A DNA stretch of 19,382 nt, taken from Pseudomonadota bacterium (GTDB lineage Bacteria; Desulfobacterota; Desulfobacteria; Desulfobacterales; Desulfosarcinaceae). Numbering within the stretch: position 1 is the first letter of the stretch; the number at the start of each line of letters is the position of its first letter. The position numbers and the translations under genes are program-made. Below are positions 6,970 to 14,231 of this stretch, piece by piece. The notes below the pieces were generated by a model. The model worked only from the letters and a program-made list of their open reading frames with translations. It did no database searches and was not told the DNA's origin. Location of the stretch: NCBI GenBank assembly GCA_023435265.1, contig JAEYRZ010000104.1, forward strand, positions 1-19,382. Direction: 5' to 3'.

Positions 6970-9048
6970 TCAGGCGCATTCTCTAATGTCCGGATTATAA
7001 CAAATCCGGCAGCAATCGAGGCAGCGCCGCGCTTCTGCGGCGGCATCTTTTTCGCTGATCACCTGATCCACCTCGACCATGCTGTGAATACGTTCATCGA
7101 CCTTAAGCTCCGGCATGGGCGTGCGGTTTTTTTGTATGACGCCGTTAACGCGCTTGAACACCGATTCGGGGATATGGCGTTTACGCAGCGAGCGGGGCGA
7201 ACCCTCAACATTCCGTCCGGTCAAGTATTGGTGAATCGAACGTGCAGCGCGGCGCCCGCCGCCGATGGCTTCCACCACCAGAGAAGGCCCGGTGGCCGAG
7301 TCGCCGGCTGTGAAGAGGTAGGGAAGGCTGGTTCGAAGGATTTCAGGATCATTTTCAAACGTGTTCCAGCGGGTGACCGCCGGTTTGTCCGTATCCGGTT
7401 CCTTCCCCAGGAAATCGAGTTCGGGTTGCTGGCCGATCGCGGAAATCACCATATCGACCGGGATGACCTGCTCGGAACCTTCAACGGGAACCGGCCGGCG
7501 GCGGCCGCTCTTATCCGGCTCGCCCAACTTCATGGTGAGGTATTCCAAGCCGGTGACGCGCCCTTGTTCGTCTCCGATGACGCGGGTCGGCGCAGCCAGG
7601 AACTGGAATTTGACCCCCTCGTGTTCGGCGGCCACGATCTCGACCTCATTGGCGGGCATTTCCTTGCGGGTCCTGCGATAGACGATATACACCTCTTCGG
7701 CGCCCAGACGGATCAGCGTGCGCACGCAATCGATGGCCGAGTTGCCGCCGCCGACCACCGCAGCCCTGCGCCCGATCGGTATCTTTTTGTCCGGGGCGGA
7801 TGCAACTTTGGACAGGAAGTCGATGCCCTTCCAGCTCCCTTCGAGTTCCTCTCCGCTGATTTGCAGGGCGTAGTCCTTCCAGGCGCCGATTCCCAGGAAA
7901 ATAGCGTCATAGCCTTCCTCGCGCAGCGACCGGATCGTAAAATCGCGTCCCAGACGCTGATTGGAATGGGCTTCGATGCCCATTTCCAGGATGCCCTGGA
8001 TTTCCCAGTCGAGCACCTGGTCGGGCAGGCGGTATTCCGGTATCCCATAGCGTGTGATCCCGCCCAGCTTGGGCATGGCTTCGAAAATCGTCACCAGGTG
8101 CCCGAGGCGGCGTAAAAAATAGGCGCAGCTGAGACCGGCAGGCCCGCCGCCGACCACCGCCACCTTTTTGCCGGAAAAAGGAGCGCAGGCAATGGGCAGG
8201 CGCTGGCCCGAGTTCATTTCCCAGTCGGCAACAAAGCGCTTGAGCTGGTTGATCGAAACCGGTTCGTCGGCAATGCCGCGGCGGCAGTCATTTTCACACG
8301 GATGCGGGCAAACCCGGCCGCAGGTCAGCAGAAGAGGGTTGCGTTCGCGGATCGTATGGACGGCCCCGGCAAAATCACCCGACCGGATCTGACGGATATA
8401 CTGAGGAATATTGATTTCCGCCGGGCAGGTCTGGCGGCAGGGCGCCAGGGCATCATCTTCCTCGTTGAAATGCAGCAGCCGTTCGCTCATGGTGCGCACG
8501 GTCAGAATGTTTTTGGGGCAGGCTTTTTCGCAGGCCCCGCATCCCACGCACTTGCTTTCGTCGACCACCGGGAATCCCTCGGATCCCATGTGGATCGCAT
8601 CGAACTTGCAGGAACGCACGCAATCGCCCATCCCCAGACAGCCCACCGAGCAGACGCGCCGCCCGCCGAACATCGCGGCCATGGCGGCACACGTTCTGGC
8701 GCCGTCGTAGAAATACTTGTCTGCAGCGCGGTTACCGCCCAGGCATTCGTTCAGCGAGCGCACCGGCTCGGCGCTGCCGGCGTCCACGCCCATGACGCCC
8801 GCGACATTCTTGGCCGACTCGGTGCCGCCGACGATACAGACGCTCGGCGCGGCCTTGCCTGAGACCACGGCGGCTGCGGCGGCCGAACACCCGGCGTACC
8901 CGCACCCTCCGCAATTGGCACCCGCCATGAAATACTCGACCTGGGCGATACGGGGATCTTCCCAAACGTAAAAGAGCTTCGATGCCACGCTGAGGACGAT
9001 GCCGCAGGTCGCCCCGATTCCCAACATGATCAATATTGCTTCAACCAC
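6970..9048 (-). CDS. rnfB: RnfB fused to a GltD/NfnB-type NAD(P)H oxidoreductase domain
   Basis: This 692-residue protein is far longer than RnfB alone. Residues 1-27 form the membrane helix, followed by the RnfB cluster C46-C49-C54-C71 and the ferredoxin motifs C133/C137/C143/C147 and C167/C170/C173/C177. From about residue 200 it becomes a glutamate-synthase-small-subunit-like module: an Fe-S N-domain (C204, C208, C243, C247, C251, C255), an FAD fold (V-A-V-V-G-G-G-P-A-G-L-S, from 296), an NAD(P)H fold (V-V-G-G-G-N-S-A-I-D, from 431, then V-Y-R-R-T-R-K-E-M-P-A, which resembles NADPH-binding members) and the late FAD motif T-A-G-D. The tail has another Cys group (676, 679, 680, 683, 691). 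RnfB is the ferredoxin-facing subunit of Rnf; the added module should exchange electrons with NAD(P)H (inference). GTG 9048 has AAGGAGG 5 bases upstream. It is the last gene of the operon. Confidence 0.93.
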   Translation of the reverse strand: MVEAILIMLGIGATCGIVLSVASKLFYVWEDPRIAQVEYFMAGANCGGCGYAGCSAAAAAVVSGKAAPSVCIVGGTESAKNVAGVMGVDAGSAEPVRSLNECLGGNRAADKYFYDGARTCAAMAAMFGGRRVCSVGCLGMGDCVRSCKFDAIHMGSEGFPVVDESKCVGCGACEKACPKNILTVRTMSERLLHFNEEDDALAPCRQTCPAEINIPQYIRQIRSGDFAGAVHTIRERNPLLLTCGRVCPHPCENDCRRGIADEPVSINQLKRFVADWEMNSGQRLPIACAPFSGKKVAVVGGGPAGLSCAYFLRRLGHLVTIFEAMPKLGGITRYGIPEYRLPDQVLDWEIQGILEMGIEAHSNQRLGRDFTIRSLREEGYDAIFLGIGAWKDYALQISGEELEGSWKGIDFLSKVASAPDKKIPIGRRAAVVGGGNSAIDCVRTLIRLGAEEVYIVYRRTRKEMPANEVEIVAAEHEGVKFQFLAAPTRVIGDEQGRVTGLEYLTMKLGEPDKSGRRRPVPVEGSEQVIPVDMVISAIGQQPELDFLGKEPDTDKPAVTRWNTFENDPEILRTSLPYLFTAGDSATGPSLVVEAIGGGRRAARSIHQYLTGRNVEGSPRSLRKRHIPESVFKRVNGVIQKNRTPMPELKVDERIHSMVEVDQVISEKDAAAEARRCLDCCRICYNPDIRECA

Positions 9049-9104
9049 AGAATCCTCCTTGGAATCTGATACTGGTGTCGTCGGTACGTTGCCTTGAGAA
9101 ACGG

Positions 9105-9140
9105 CAAAACCGTTTGGGTAATCTACCCCAAACGGTTTTG
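9105..9140 (-). repeat. 14-bp perfect hairpin between rnfA and rnfB
   Basis: CAAAACCGTTTGGG (9105-9118) is the exact reverse complement of 9127-9140, with an 8-base loop. It lies in the 137-base gap between rnfA and rnfB, the only long gap inside the operon. On the transcribed strand the 3' arm ends in GGTTTTG and is followed by CCGTTTCTC, so it has only a weak U tract. A partial terminator, RNA-processing site or stabilising 3' end for the upstream genes is plausible. Confidence 0.8.
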
Positions 9141-9186
9141 TGCAGGATGAGTATGCGCAATCCCGCCAGGGGCGGCAACGAAATTT

Positions 9187-9762
9187 CTAAACCATGCCCC
9201 GGAAGGCGAAAAATGTCAGTGACAGAACGCCGGCGGTAACGAGGGCGATCGATGTGTCGCGCAGAGGCACGGGGACCCGTGCCAGCAGAACGCGCTCGCG
9301 CACCCCGGCGAAAAGAATCAATGCCAACCCGAACCCGGCCGCATAGGCGAAGGAGGTCGTTAATGCCTCGATAAAACTGTACTCCTCGTTGACATTGATC
9401 AGGCAAACGCCCAAGACCGCACAATTGGTTGTGATCAAGGGCAGAAATATGCCTAGGCCGGCGTAAAGCGCCGGCATGCTCTTTTTGAGGAACATCTCCA
9501 CAAACTGCACCAGTGCGGCGATCACTAAAATAAAGGCGATCGTCTGAAGAAAAATCAGATTGAATTTTATCAATAGATAAGTGTTGACGATCCAGGTCAG
9601 CGTTCCCGCCATAACCAGAACGAATACGACCGCCATGGCCATGCCGGTTGCTGTCTCCATCTTTTTGGAGGTTCCCAGGAAGGGACAGTTACCCAGATAC
9701 TGGGCCAGAAGAATATTGTTGATCAGGATGCTGCTGATCGCCAGGATAAAAAGGTCGCCCAT
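9187..9762 (-). CDS. rnfA: electron transport complex subunit RnfA
   Basis: Membrane subunit of Rnf, 191 residues with six predicted helices, homologous to NqrE. The N-terminal helix contains I-N-N-I-L-L-A-Q-Y-L-G-N-C-P-F-L-G, and the middle of the protein has the mirrored segment L-P-L-I-T-T-N-C-A-V-L-G-V-C. These paired half-helices carry the cysteines (Cys26 and the N-C-A cysteine) that in the RnfA/RnfE family ligate the membrane-embedded iron centre. ATG 9762 has AGGAG in the tail of rnfE at about 8 bases spacing, and rnfE stops 12 bases upstream, which suggests coupled translation. Its position between rnfE and rnfB is the usual one. Confidence 0.97.
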   Translation of the reverse strand: MGDLFILAISSILINNILLAQYLGNCPFLGTSKKMETATGMAMAVVFVLVMAGTLTWIVNTYLLIKFNLIFLQTIAFILVIAALVQFVEMFLKKSMPALYAGLGIFLPLITTNCAVLGVCLINVNEEYSFIEALTTSFAYAAGFGLALILFAGVRERVLLARVPVPLRDTSIALVTAGVLSLTFFAFRGMV

Positions 9763-9774
9763 CGCCGCGCTCTC

Positions 9775-10398
9775 CTATTTCTTTCCAATCATGTTCATGA
9801 GACAGAGCATGAGGCCCAATCCGACAAATGCCCCGGGCGCTTCCACCATGAACCTGAATGGCTCGTATGAGGCGCCGAAAATATTGGTGATGTTGTACGT
9901 GGTCACAAACGGAATCTCCCCGGAGAGACTGCCGGTACCGATCGCTTCGCGCACTGCGCCAAGCAGGCTTAAGGCCAGCGTATAGCCGATGCCCATTCCA
10001 AGGCCGTCCGCAGCCGACGCCACGATTCCGTTCTTTGAGGCGAATGCCTCGGCTCGCCCCAGGATGATACAGTTTACGACGATCAAGGGGATGAAAATTC
10101 CCAGTTGCTGGGAAAGCGGAAACGCATAGGCCTGCATCATGTAATCGATGATGGTCACGAAGGTGGCGATGATGATGATGTAACCGGCAATACGCACTTT
10201 GCCGGGGATCACTTTTCTGAGCAGCGAGATCAGAACATTGGAGCCCAACAACACGAAGGTGGTCGCCAGGCCCATTCCAAGCCCGGTTGCAACCGATTTG
10301 GTTACCGCCAGCGTCGGGCACAGGCCCAGGACCAGCCGAAAAGGCGGAACTTCTTTCCAGAGACCTTTAGTGAATTCCTGCGCAATTGATTTGGCCAT
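9775..10398 (-). CDS. rnfE: electron transport complex subunit RnfE
   Basis: Membrane partner of RnfA, 207 residues, six hydrophobic helices, homologous to NqrD. Family motifs are F-T-K-G-L-W-K-E-V-P-P-F (9-20), L-G-L-C-P-T-L-A-V-T (24-33) and the mirrored I-P-L-I-V-V-N-C-I-I-L-G-R-A-E-A-F. The two conserved cysteines, in L-C-P and N-C-I, match those that hold the membrane iron site together with RnfA. The start at 10398 follows the rnfG stop by 9 bases, with AGGGAG at suitable spacing. An inner-membrane location and a role in coupling electron flow to ion transport are known for the family. Confidence 0.97.
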   Translation of the reverse strand: MAKSIAQEFTKGLWKEVPPFRLVLGLCPTLAVTKSVATGLGMGLATTFVLLGSNVLISLLRKVIPGKVRIAGYIIIIATFVTIIDYMMQAYAFPLSQQLGIFIPLIVVNCIILGRAEAFASKNGIVASAADGLGMGIGYTLALSLLGAVREAIGTGSLSGEIPFVTTYNITNIFGASYEPFRFMVEAPGAFVGLGLMLCLMNMIGKK

Positions 10399-10407
10399 GA
10401 GGGCTCC

Positions 10408-10998
10408 CTATTTGAAAGACTTGGCTTGTTCGACGATTTGAGGCTTGAGTTCCTTGTACATCCGGGCGGCCTCGGCGACGCCGGAGGCCACAGCCCGCGA
10501 GGTGATCGTTGCCCCGCCGATGGCGTCCACATCACCGCCGTCGCTTTTGACTTTAAAATCCGGCGTGAACGGCTTGCCCCGGAACTGGGCCGCGAACGAG
10601 GGGTCGGTTTTGGCGCGCGATCCCACGCCCGGCGTTTCGGAGTGGGTGGTCACGCCGACGCCGATGATTTTATCCGTATCGAGGTCGACCCCGACCACGA
10701 TGCCGACTTCGCCCCCGAAGCCTTTGCCTGAGCCCTCGAAGGCGACGCTGTTGGCCTTGCCGTCAAAAACACCGACGAAAAAATTGCGCTCGGCTTCTCC
10801 GACGTTAATTTTGAAACGATCTACGATGGGATCGTTGGATGTCCCTTTGAGGATTTCCTTGATGGCCGGTCCCTTGACGAATTGGAGCCGGTTCAGTTCG
10901 ATCTGCGGGGCGGTGGTTTCCGTGACCATGGCTAAAGAGGCCCCCGAGATGACACTGAGAATCGTCAGTACGACGACCATTTTGATCATTTCACCCAT
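10408..10998 (-). CDS. rnfG: electron transport complex subunit RnfG (FMN-binding)
   Basis: Single-pass membrane-anchored flavoprotein of 196 residues. An N-terminal helix (about 5-25) is followed by an extracytoplasmic FMN-binding domain. The G-G-A-T-I-T-S motif (161-167) corresponds to the S-G-A-T-x-T flavinylation site, so Thr166 is the predicted covalent FMN attachment residue; the usual Ser is Gly161 here. T-H-S-E-T-P-G-V-G-S (118-127) is also characteristic. It overlaps the operon closely: rnfD stops one base upstream and AAAGGTGG lies at the end of rnfD. Attachment of FMN would require an ApbE transferase, which is not encoded in this window. Confidence 0.96.
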   Translation of the reverse strand: MGEMIKMVVVLTILSVISGASLAMVTETTAPQIELNRLQFVKGPAIKEILKGTSNDPIVDRFKINVGEAERNFFVGVFDGKANSVAFEGSGKGFGGEVGIVVGVDLDTDKIIGVGVTTHSETPGVGSRAKTDPSFAAQFRGKPFTPDFKVKSDGGDVDAIGGATITSRAVASGVAEAARMYKELKPQIVEQAKSFK

Positions 10999-10999
10999 A

Positions 11000-12037
11000 T
11001 CAAGCCACCTTTCCGAGCGCCCGCGGTCTGATTTTATCCAGCAGCGGGCTGATGAGATTGATCACCAGTATCGCATAGATCACCCCATCCGCATAGGCGC
11101 CGATGTTGCGGATCAGAATGGTCATGATACCGCCCATGGCGCCGTAGATCAGCATTGAAATCGTATTGACCGGGGACGAACTGTCCTCCGGGGCCAGAAA
11201 GAATGCACCGAACAGCGCATATCCGGTCAACAGGTGGAAGTATGGGGCCGCGTATCGGCCGGGATCGAAGGCATGGAAAATCGCCGCCATGAGGACGACT
11301 CCCGCGATGAAGGCCGCCGGTATTTCCCAGCGGACGAAGCCGCGGACGATCAGGTACAGCCCCCCCACGATCAAGGCCAGCCCGCAGGTGGTGCCCAATC
11401 CCCCCGCCTGCCGTCCTAGTAGAAGGTCGATGGCATTGTAATTGCCGACCGCTTCGGGGCCGAAGGCCTTCAAAGCTCCCGGCGGGTACAGGGCAAAGAA
11501 GTCGAAATCATAATGGACCAGGCGTGCATCGAAGTCGAAGTAGGTCTGCCAGGAAATCATCAGAATGGCATATGCCAGTACCGCAGGGTTGAACGGGTTG
11601 GCGCCGATGCCGCCGAAGATTTGTTTGCCGATGAGAATCGCCACGAAGGTGCCGGTGAATACCAGCCAGTAGGGGGAGGTGGCCGGTAGCAGCATGCCGA
11701 AGATCAGTCCGATCAGGGCGGCGTGGCCGTCGCCCACCGTCACGGGGCGTTTCATGACCAGGTTGATGATCAATTCCCAGAGAACGGCCGACGAAATGGC
11801 CAGGCTGATCACCGCCAGGGCGGGAACGCCGAAATAGACGATACCCATCAGGGCGGCTGGGAGTGCGGCGAAAAGCATATTGTAGTAGCGTTCGGGCACT
11901 CCCTTGCCGCTGTGCAGGAAAGGTGCATGCGATACAATGTACTTCTTGGGAGTCGTTTCTGCAGGCTGCTTTTTGAAGGCTTCGTTGCCTCTGGAAGCCA
12001 AAGCGAGCGGGGCGGTGACCGTATTCGGGCTATTCAT
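11000..12037 (-). CDS. rnfD: electron transport complex subunit RnfD
   Basis: Polytopic membrane subunit, 345 residues, homologous to NqrB. Recognisable segments are S-H-A-P-F (36-40), the G-D-G-H-A-A-L-I-G-L-I-F-G-M-L-L-P helix (102-118), and G-K-Q-I-F-G-G-I-G-A-N-P-F-N-P-A (137-152), which is diagnostic. In most RnfD proteins a D-x-x-[ST]-[GT]-A-T-P motif, containing the threonine that carries covalent FMN, lies after this; here the region 165-215 reads through a D/F/Y-rich loop into L-L-L-G-R-Q-A-G-G-L-G without such a motif. The N-terminus has about 30 extra polar residues. The start codon overlaps the rnfC stop by 8 bases and is preceded by GGAGG, indicating translational coupling. Confidence 0.95.
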   Translation of the reverse strand: MNSPNTVTAPLALASRGNEAFKKQPAETTPKKYIVSHAPFLHSGKGVPERYYNMLFAALPAALMGIVYFGVPALAVISLAISSAVLWELIINLVMKRPVTVGDGHAALIGLIFGMLLPATSPYWLVFTGTFVAILIGKQIFGGIGANPFNPAVLAYAILMISWQTYFDFDARLVHYDFDFFALYPPGALKAFGPEAVGNYNAIDLLLGRQAGGLGTTCGLALIVGGLYLIVRGFVRWEIPAAFIAGVVLMAAIFHAFDPGRYAAPYFHLLTGYALFGAFFLAPEDSSSPVNTISMLIYGAMGGIMTILIRNIGAYADGVIYAILVINLISPLLDKIRPRALGKVA

Positions 12038-13301
12038 TCTCTTCCTCCGCCGGAGTCAAGCGTGCCAGTTCGAACTTCGCCAGTTTAATATATTGAAGGA
12101 CGGGGATGCGCGCCGTGCAGACAAAGCTGCACAGCCCGCATTCCACGCAGGAAAACAGATCGTACAAATCTGCAGCATCCTGGTACTGGCCGGCTTCGAG
12201 GAAACGCACCAGCATGTTCACCTGGACATTGGCCGGGCAGATCCGGATGCAGTCGCCGCAATTGATGCAAGGGTAGTCGCTGGAAAGCACGATATCCTCG
12301 CGGTCCTGCACCATGATGGCATCGGTGTCCGGAAGAATCGGCTGCGATTCGGCATAAATCGCGGTGCCCGTCATGGGGCCGCCGAATACCAGGCGGTCGC
12401 TGTCGTTCAGGGTGATGCCCAGAGGGCCGAGGATATCGGCCACCGGCGTGCCGATACGCGCGCTGACGAGCCGTTTGCGTCCCTGTTTATCCAGTACCGT
12501 GACGATTTTTTCGACTGGAACACGCCCTTCCAGTACGGCGCGGCCCATCGCCGCCACAGCTTCGGCGCGTACAAACCAGACACCCGCGCTCTCGAAGGAT
12601 TGGCCCTGCTCGAGCCTGCGGCCGAAACGTCGGCAGTAAATCATCAAGGGCTGGGCACCTGGATAGGTGTTGGGCACGGCGATCACTTCGGCTTCGAAAT
12701 GGCCGTCGAAATTCTGGAAGCTCTCACTGGGTACCGCCAGAACGACGGCGTCGATCCCCGTGGCCTGCTTAAGCAGCGCAATCCCGCGGTTTACGGCTTC
12801 CGTATGGTTTTTCAGAATATACAGGTTGGTTTCGACCAGCAGGTCGGTATCGCCGCCGTATATGATGATGGTTTGGATGCTCTTTCTATAGCGGATAAAA
12901 CGGGAAAAGAGGGCGGCGCCCGGTCCGGTTTCGAAATAGCGGGCCAGCGTCTCCAGCGCGGGCTTTTTTTCGGTAAAGGGCTCCCACGTGTCCTGGGCAG
13001 CGAGTCCGACAGTTACGGCGGTGAATCTGCGGCCGTAATCGCCGGTGTATGGGGCAAGATCGCGGATTGTGCCTGTCGCCGTGGCGAGCACCGCATTTGA
13101 CGGCTGATCCCCATTCAACAATGCTCCCGTTTTGACCTCTGAACCGATTTTCAGCGCCCCCGCCTGATCTGAATCCGAATTCAGGGGCTTCATCAAGATA
13201 ACATGATCCGAAGCCGTTATGGTTAATGGCTTGGGAGAAGCCGCGGTCATCAATTCATAACGGAAGCCCATTTTTGTATCCCTCAGAGAATTTAGTGTCA
13301 T
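12030..13301 (-). CDS. rnfC: electron transport complex subunit RnfC, with atypical nucleotide-binding region
   Basis: Peripheral Rnf subunit, 423 residues. The C-terminal pair of [4Fe-4S] motifs is intact: C345-C348-C351-C355 and C385-C388-C391-C395, with L-V-R-F-L-E-A-G between them. The middle domain keeps family features such as V-P-N-T-Y-P-G (209-215), A-R-I-G-T-P-V (281-287) and F-G-G-P-M-T-G (306-312). The two fingerprints that normally bind FMN and NADH (G-x-G-G-A-x-F-P and N-x-x-E-C-E-P-Y) are missing: the aligned stretches read E-T-G-P-G-A-A-L-F-S (124-133) and Y-G-G-D-T-D-L-L-V-E (148-157). A shorter start at Met11 is possible; the site before 13301 is only AGGT. It sits directly behind the cytochrome gene. 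Confidence 0.92.
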   Translation of the reverse strand: MTLNSLRDTKMGFRYELMTAASPKPLTITASDHVILMKPLNSDSDQAGALKIGSEVKTGALLNGDQPSNAVLATATGTIRDLAPYTGDYGRRFTAVTVGLAAQDTWEPFTEKKPALETLARYFETGPGAALFSRFIRYRKSIQTIIIYGGDTDLLVETNLYILKNHTEAVNRGIALLKQATGIDAVVLAVPSESFQNFDGHFEAEVIAVPNTYPGAQPLMIYCRRFGRRLEQGQSFESAGVWFVRAEAVAAMGRAVLEGRVPVEKIVTVLDKQGRKRLVSARIGTPVADILGPLGITLNDSDRLVFGGPMTGTAIYAESQPILPDTDAIMVQDREDIVLSSDYPCINCGDCIRICPANVQVNMLVRFLEAGQYQDAADLYDLFSCVECGLCSFVCTARIPVLQYIKLAKFELARLTPAEEENE

Positions 13302-13348
13302 GATTTACCTATGTATATTCCGTCGTGTCCGGACTGGAGCCTGCTTTC

Positions 13349-13798
13349 CTATTGAAGCACATGGCATTGCGAGCAGTTCTCCGAGCCGGAACGCGGTCCT
13401 TTTTCGAACTGATCATGGCATCCGATGCATTGCTGGTGGAATGCATCGGAACGCTTGGGGTATTCGGCCCCTTCGGCTTCCGAGGCATCGTGGCATTCCA
13501 GGCAATATTCAGGTATGACGCCTTCTTGGGGTTCGGCGGGGTGGCATTTGCCGCACCCCACGGCTTCCGCATCGCCATCTTCCGGATGATGGTGGCAGTC
13601 CGCACAGGCGAGGCCGATCCCCATGCTCGACGCATGGGTTTTGTGATCGAAGATAACCTTGCCGGCATTGGTCGTGAACATCAGCCGAATGGGTTGTTCG
13701 GGCGCTTCGATCGGAAAGGCGGCGTAGCTCACAATCGCGATCAGCAGCAGGTGGGCTGCCACAGTGTACATGATGATGCGCTGCTTCTTCGAAGTCAT
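13349..13798 (-). CDS. membrane-anchored pentaheme c-type cytochrome of the Rnf operon
   Basis: A 149-residue protein starting at ATG 13798, which has AAGGAT 7 bases upstream; the same frame is open to 14005, but the extra 69 residues are polar and look non-coding. An N-terminal hydrophobic helix (about 8-28) is an uncleaved anchor or signal peptide. Five C-x-x-C-H haem sites follow at 65-69, 82-86, 99-103, 124-128 and 142-146. Outside these, exactly five further histidines remain in the exported part (52, 55, 70, 71, 121), enough for five bis-His haems. F-D-H-K-T-H is typical of class III cytochromes c. Rnf operons of sulfate reducers often start with such a cytochrome, thought to link the complex to the periplasmic cytochrome c3 pool. 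Haem number and partner are inferred. Confidence 0.92.
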   Translation of the reverse strand: MTSKKQRIIMYTVAAHLLLIAIVSYAAFPIEAPEQPIRLMFTTNAGKVIFDHKTHASSMGIGLACADCHHHPEDGDAEAVGCGKCHPAEPQEGVIPEYCLECHDASEAEGAEYPKRSDAFHQQCIGCHDQFEKGPRSGSENCSQCHVLQ

Positions 13799-14231
13799 CG
13801 GCCAGATCCTTGTTGCTTCTTCGACGAAGTCGCAGGAGTCCGCCCTGCTGCAACGCTTCATCTCGGGGGAGTTCCCGCTGGAGATTGAAGTCGAATGCGC
13901 CCAGGCGAACAGCGGCGTTTGCGGCGTCGTCTCTTTTGTTTTTTGGGGCCACTCGTCCGTGAAAAATCGAGAATTTTGAGTACCATAAGCGACTGGGGCT
14001 TTCAAGTGTTTTGTGAATTGATGATTTCATTGGATAATCCCTCCAGGGCAGGGTCCGGGCGCGATTGCGGAGCGGGCCGCGGACATTTACCGGGCTCTGC
14101 GCGCAAGTTCAAAGGAGCTTCGCGATCACGCTGCCGCACGTTCCTGGCCTGTGACGCTGCCGGGCCGGACTGGATGCGTATGAACATTGACAAAAAATTG
14201 ACAGTACCTCATCGGGCTTTATTTTGCTTTC
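13799..14231. other. intergenic region between the Rnf operon and the CarH-like regulator
   Basis: 433 bases separate the divergent cytochrome and regulator genes. Open frames here (for example - strand up to 14005 or 14030) have no recognisable protein features. The Rnf promoter must lie here; on the - strand TTGAAA at 14004-13999 is the best -35-like element, but no convincing -10 is placed behind it. 14040-14180 is GC-rich and featureless to me. The last 45 bases hold the regulator's promoter and repeats, listed separately. Confidence 0.6.
14187..14225 (+). promoter_or_regulatory. promoter with tandem 11-bp TnnACA operator repeats upstream of the CarH-like gene
   Basis: Two exact TTGACA copies (14187-14192 and 14198-14203) are spaced 11 bases apart, and a further T-n-n-A-C-A match lies at 14181-14186. 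The second TTGACA is a perfect -35, with TATTTT (14220-14225) at a 16-base spacer as -10. This would start RNA at about 14232, on or next to the ATG. Direct repeats of TnnACA at 11-bp spacing overlapping the -35 are the operator layout described for CarH, which suggests autorepression. Confidence 0.6.

Noticed and set aside
7084..8115. Long + strand open frame of 343 codons
   Set aside because: Antisense to the GltD-like part of the RnfB fusion; no protein features.
11904..13100. Long + strand open frame of 398 codons
   Set aside because: Antisense shadow of rnfC/rnfD caused by the high-GC codon pattern; no ribosome site or family features.
13969..13985. Possible sigma-54 promoter on the - strand upstream of the cytochrome (TGGTAC element)
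   Set aside because: The -12 element lacks the invariant GC at the required distance (TC instead).
13799..14005. N-terminal extension of the cytochrome frame to 14005
   Set aside because: The extra residues are polar, precede what looks like a signal anchor, and ATG 13798 has a proper ribosome site.
14011..14032. Rex-like operator TTGTGAA...TTCATTG upstream of the Rnf operon
   Set aside because: The half-sites are 8 bases apart instead of about 4 and the right half matches only TTCA, so a Rex site is not supported.
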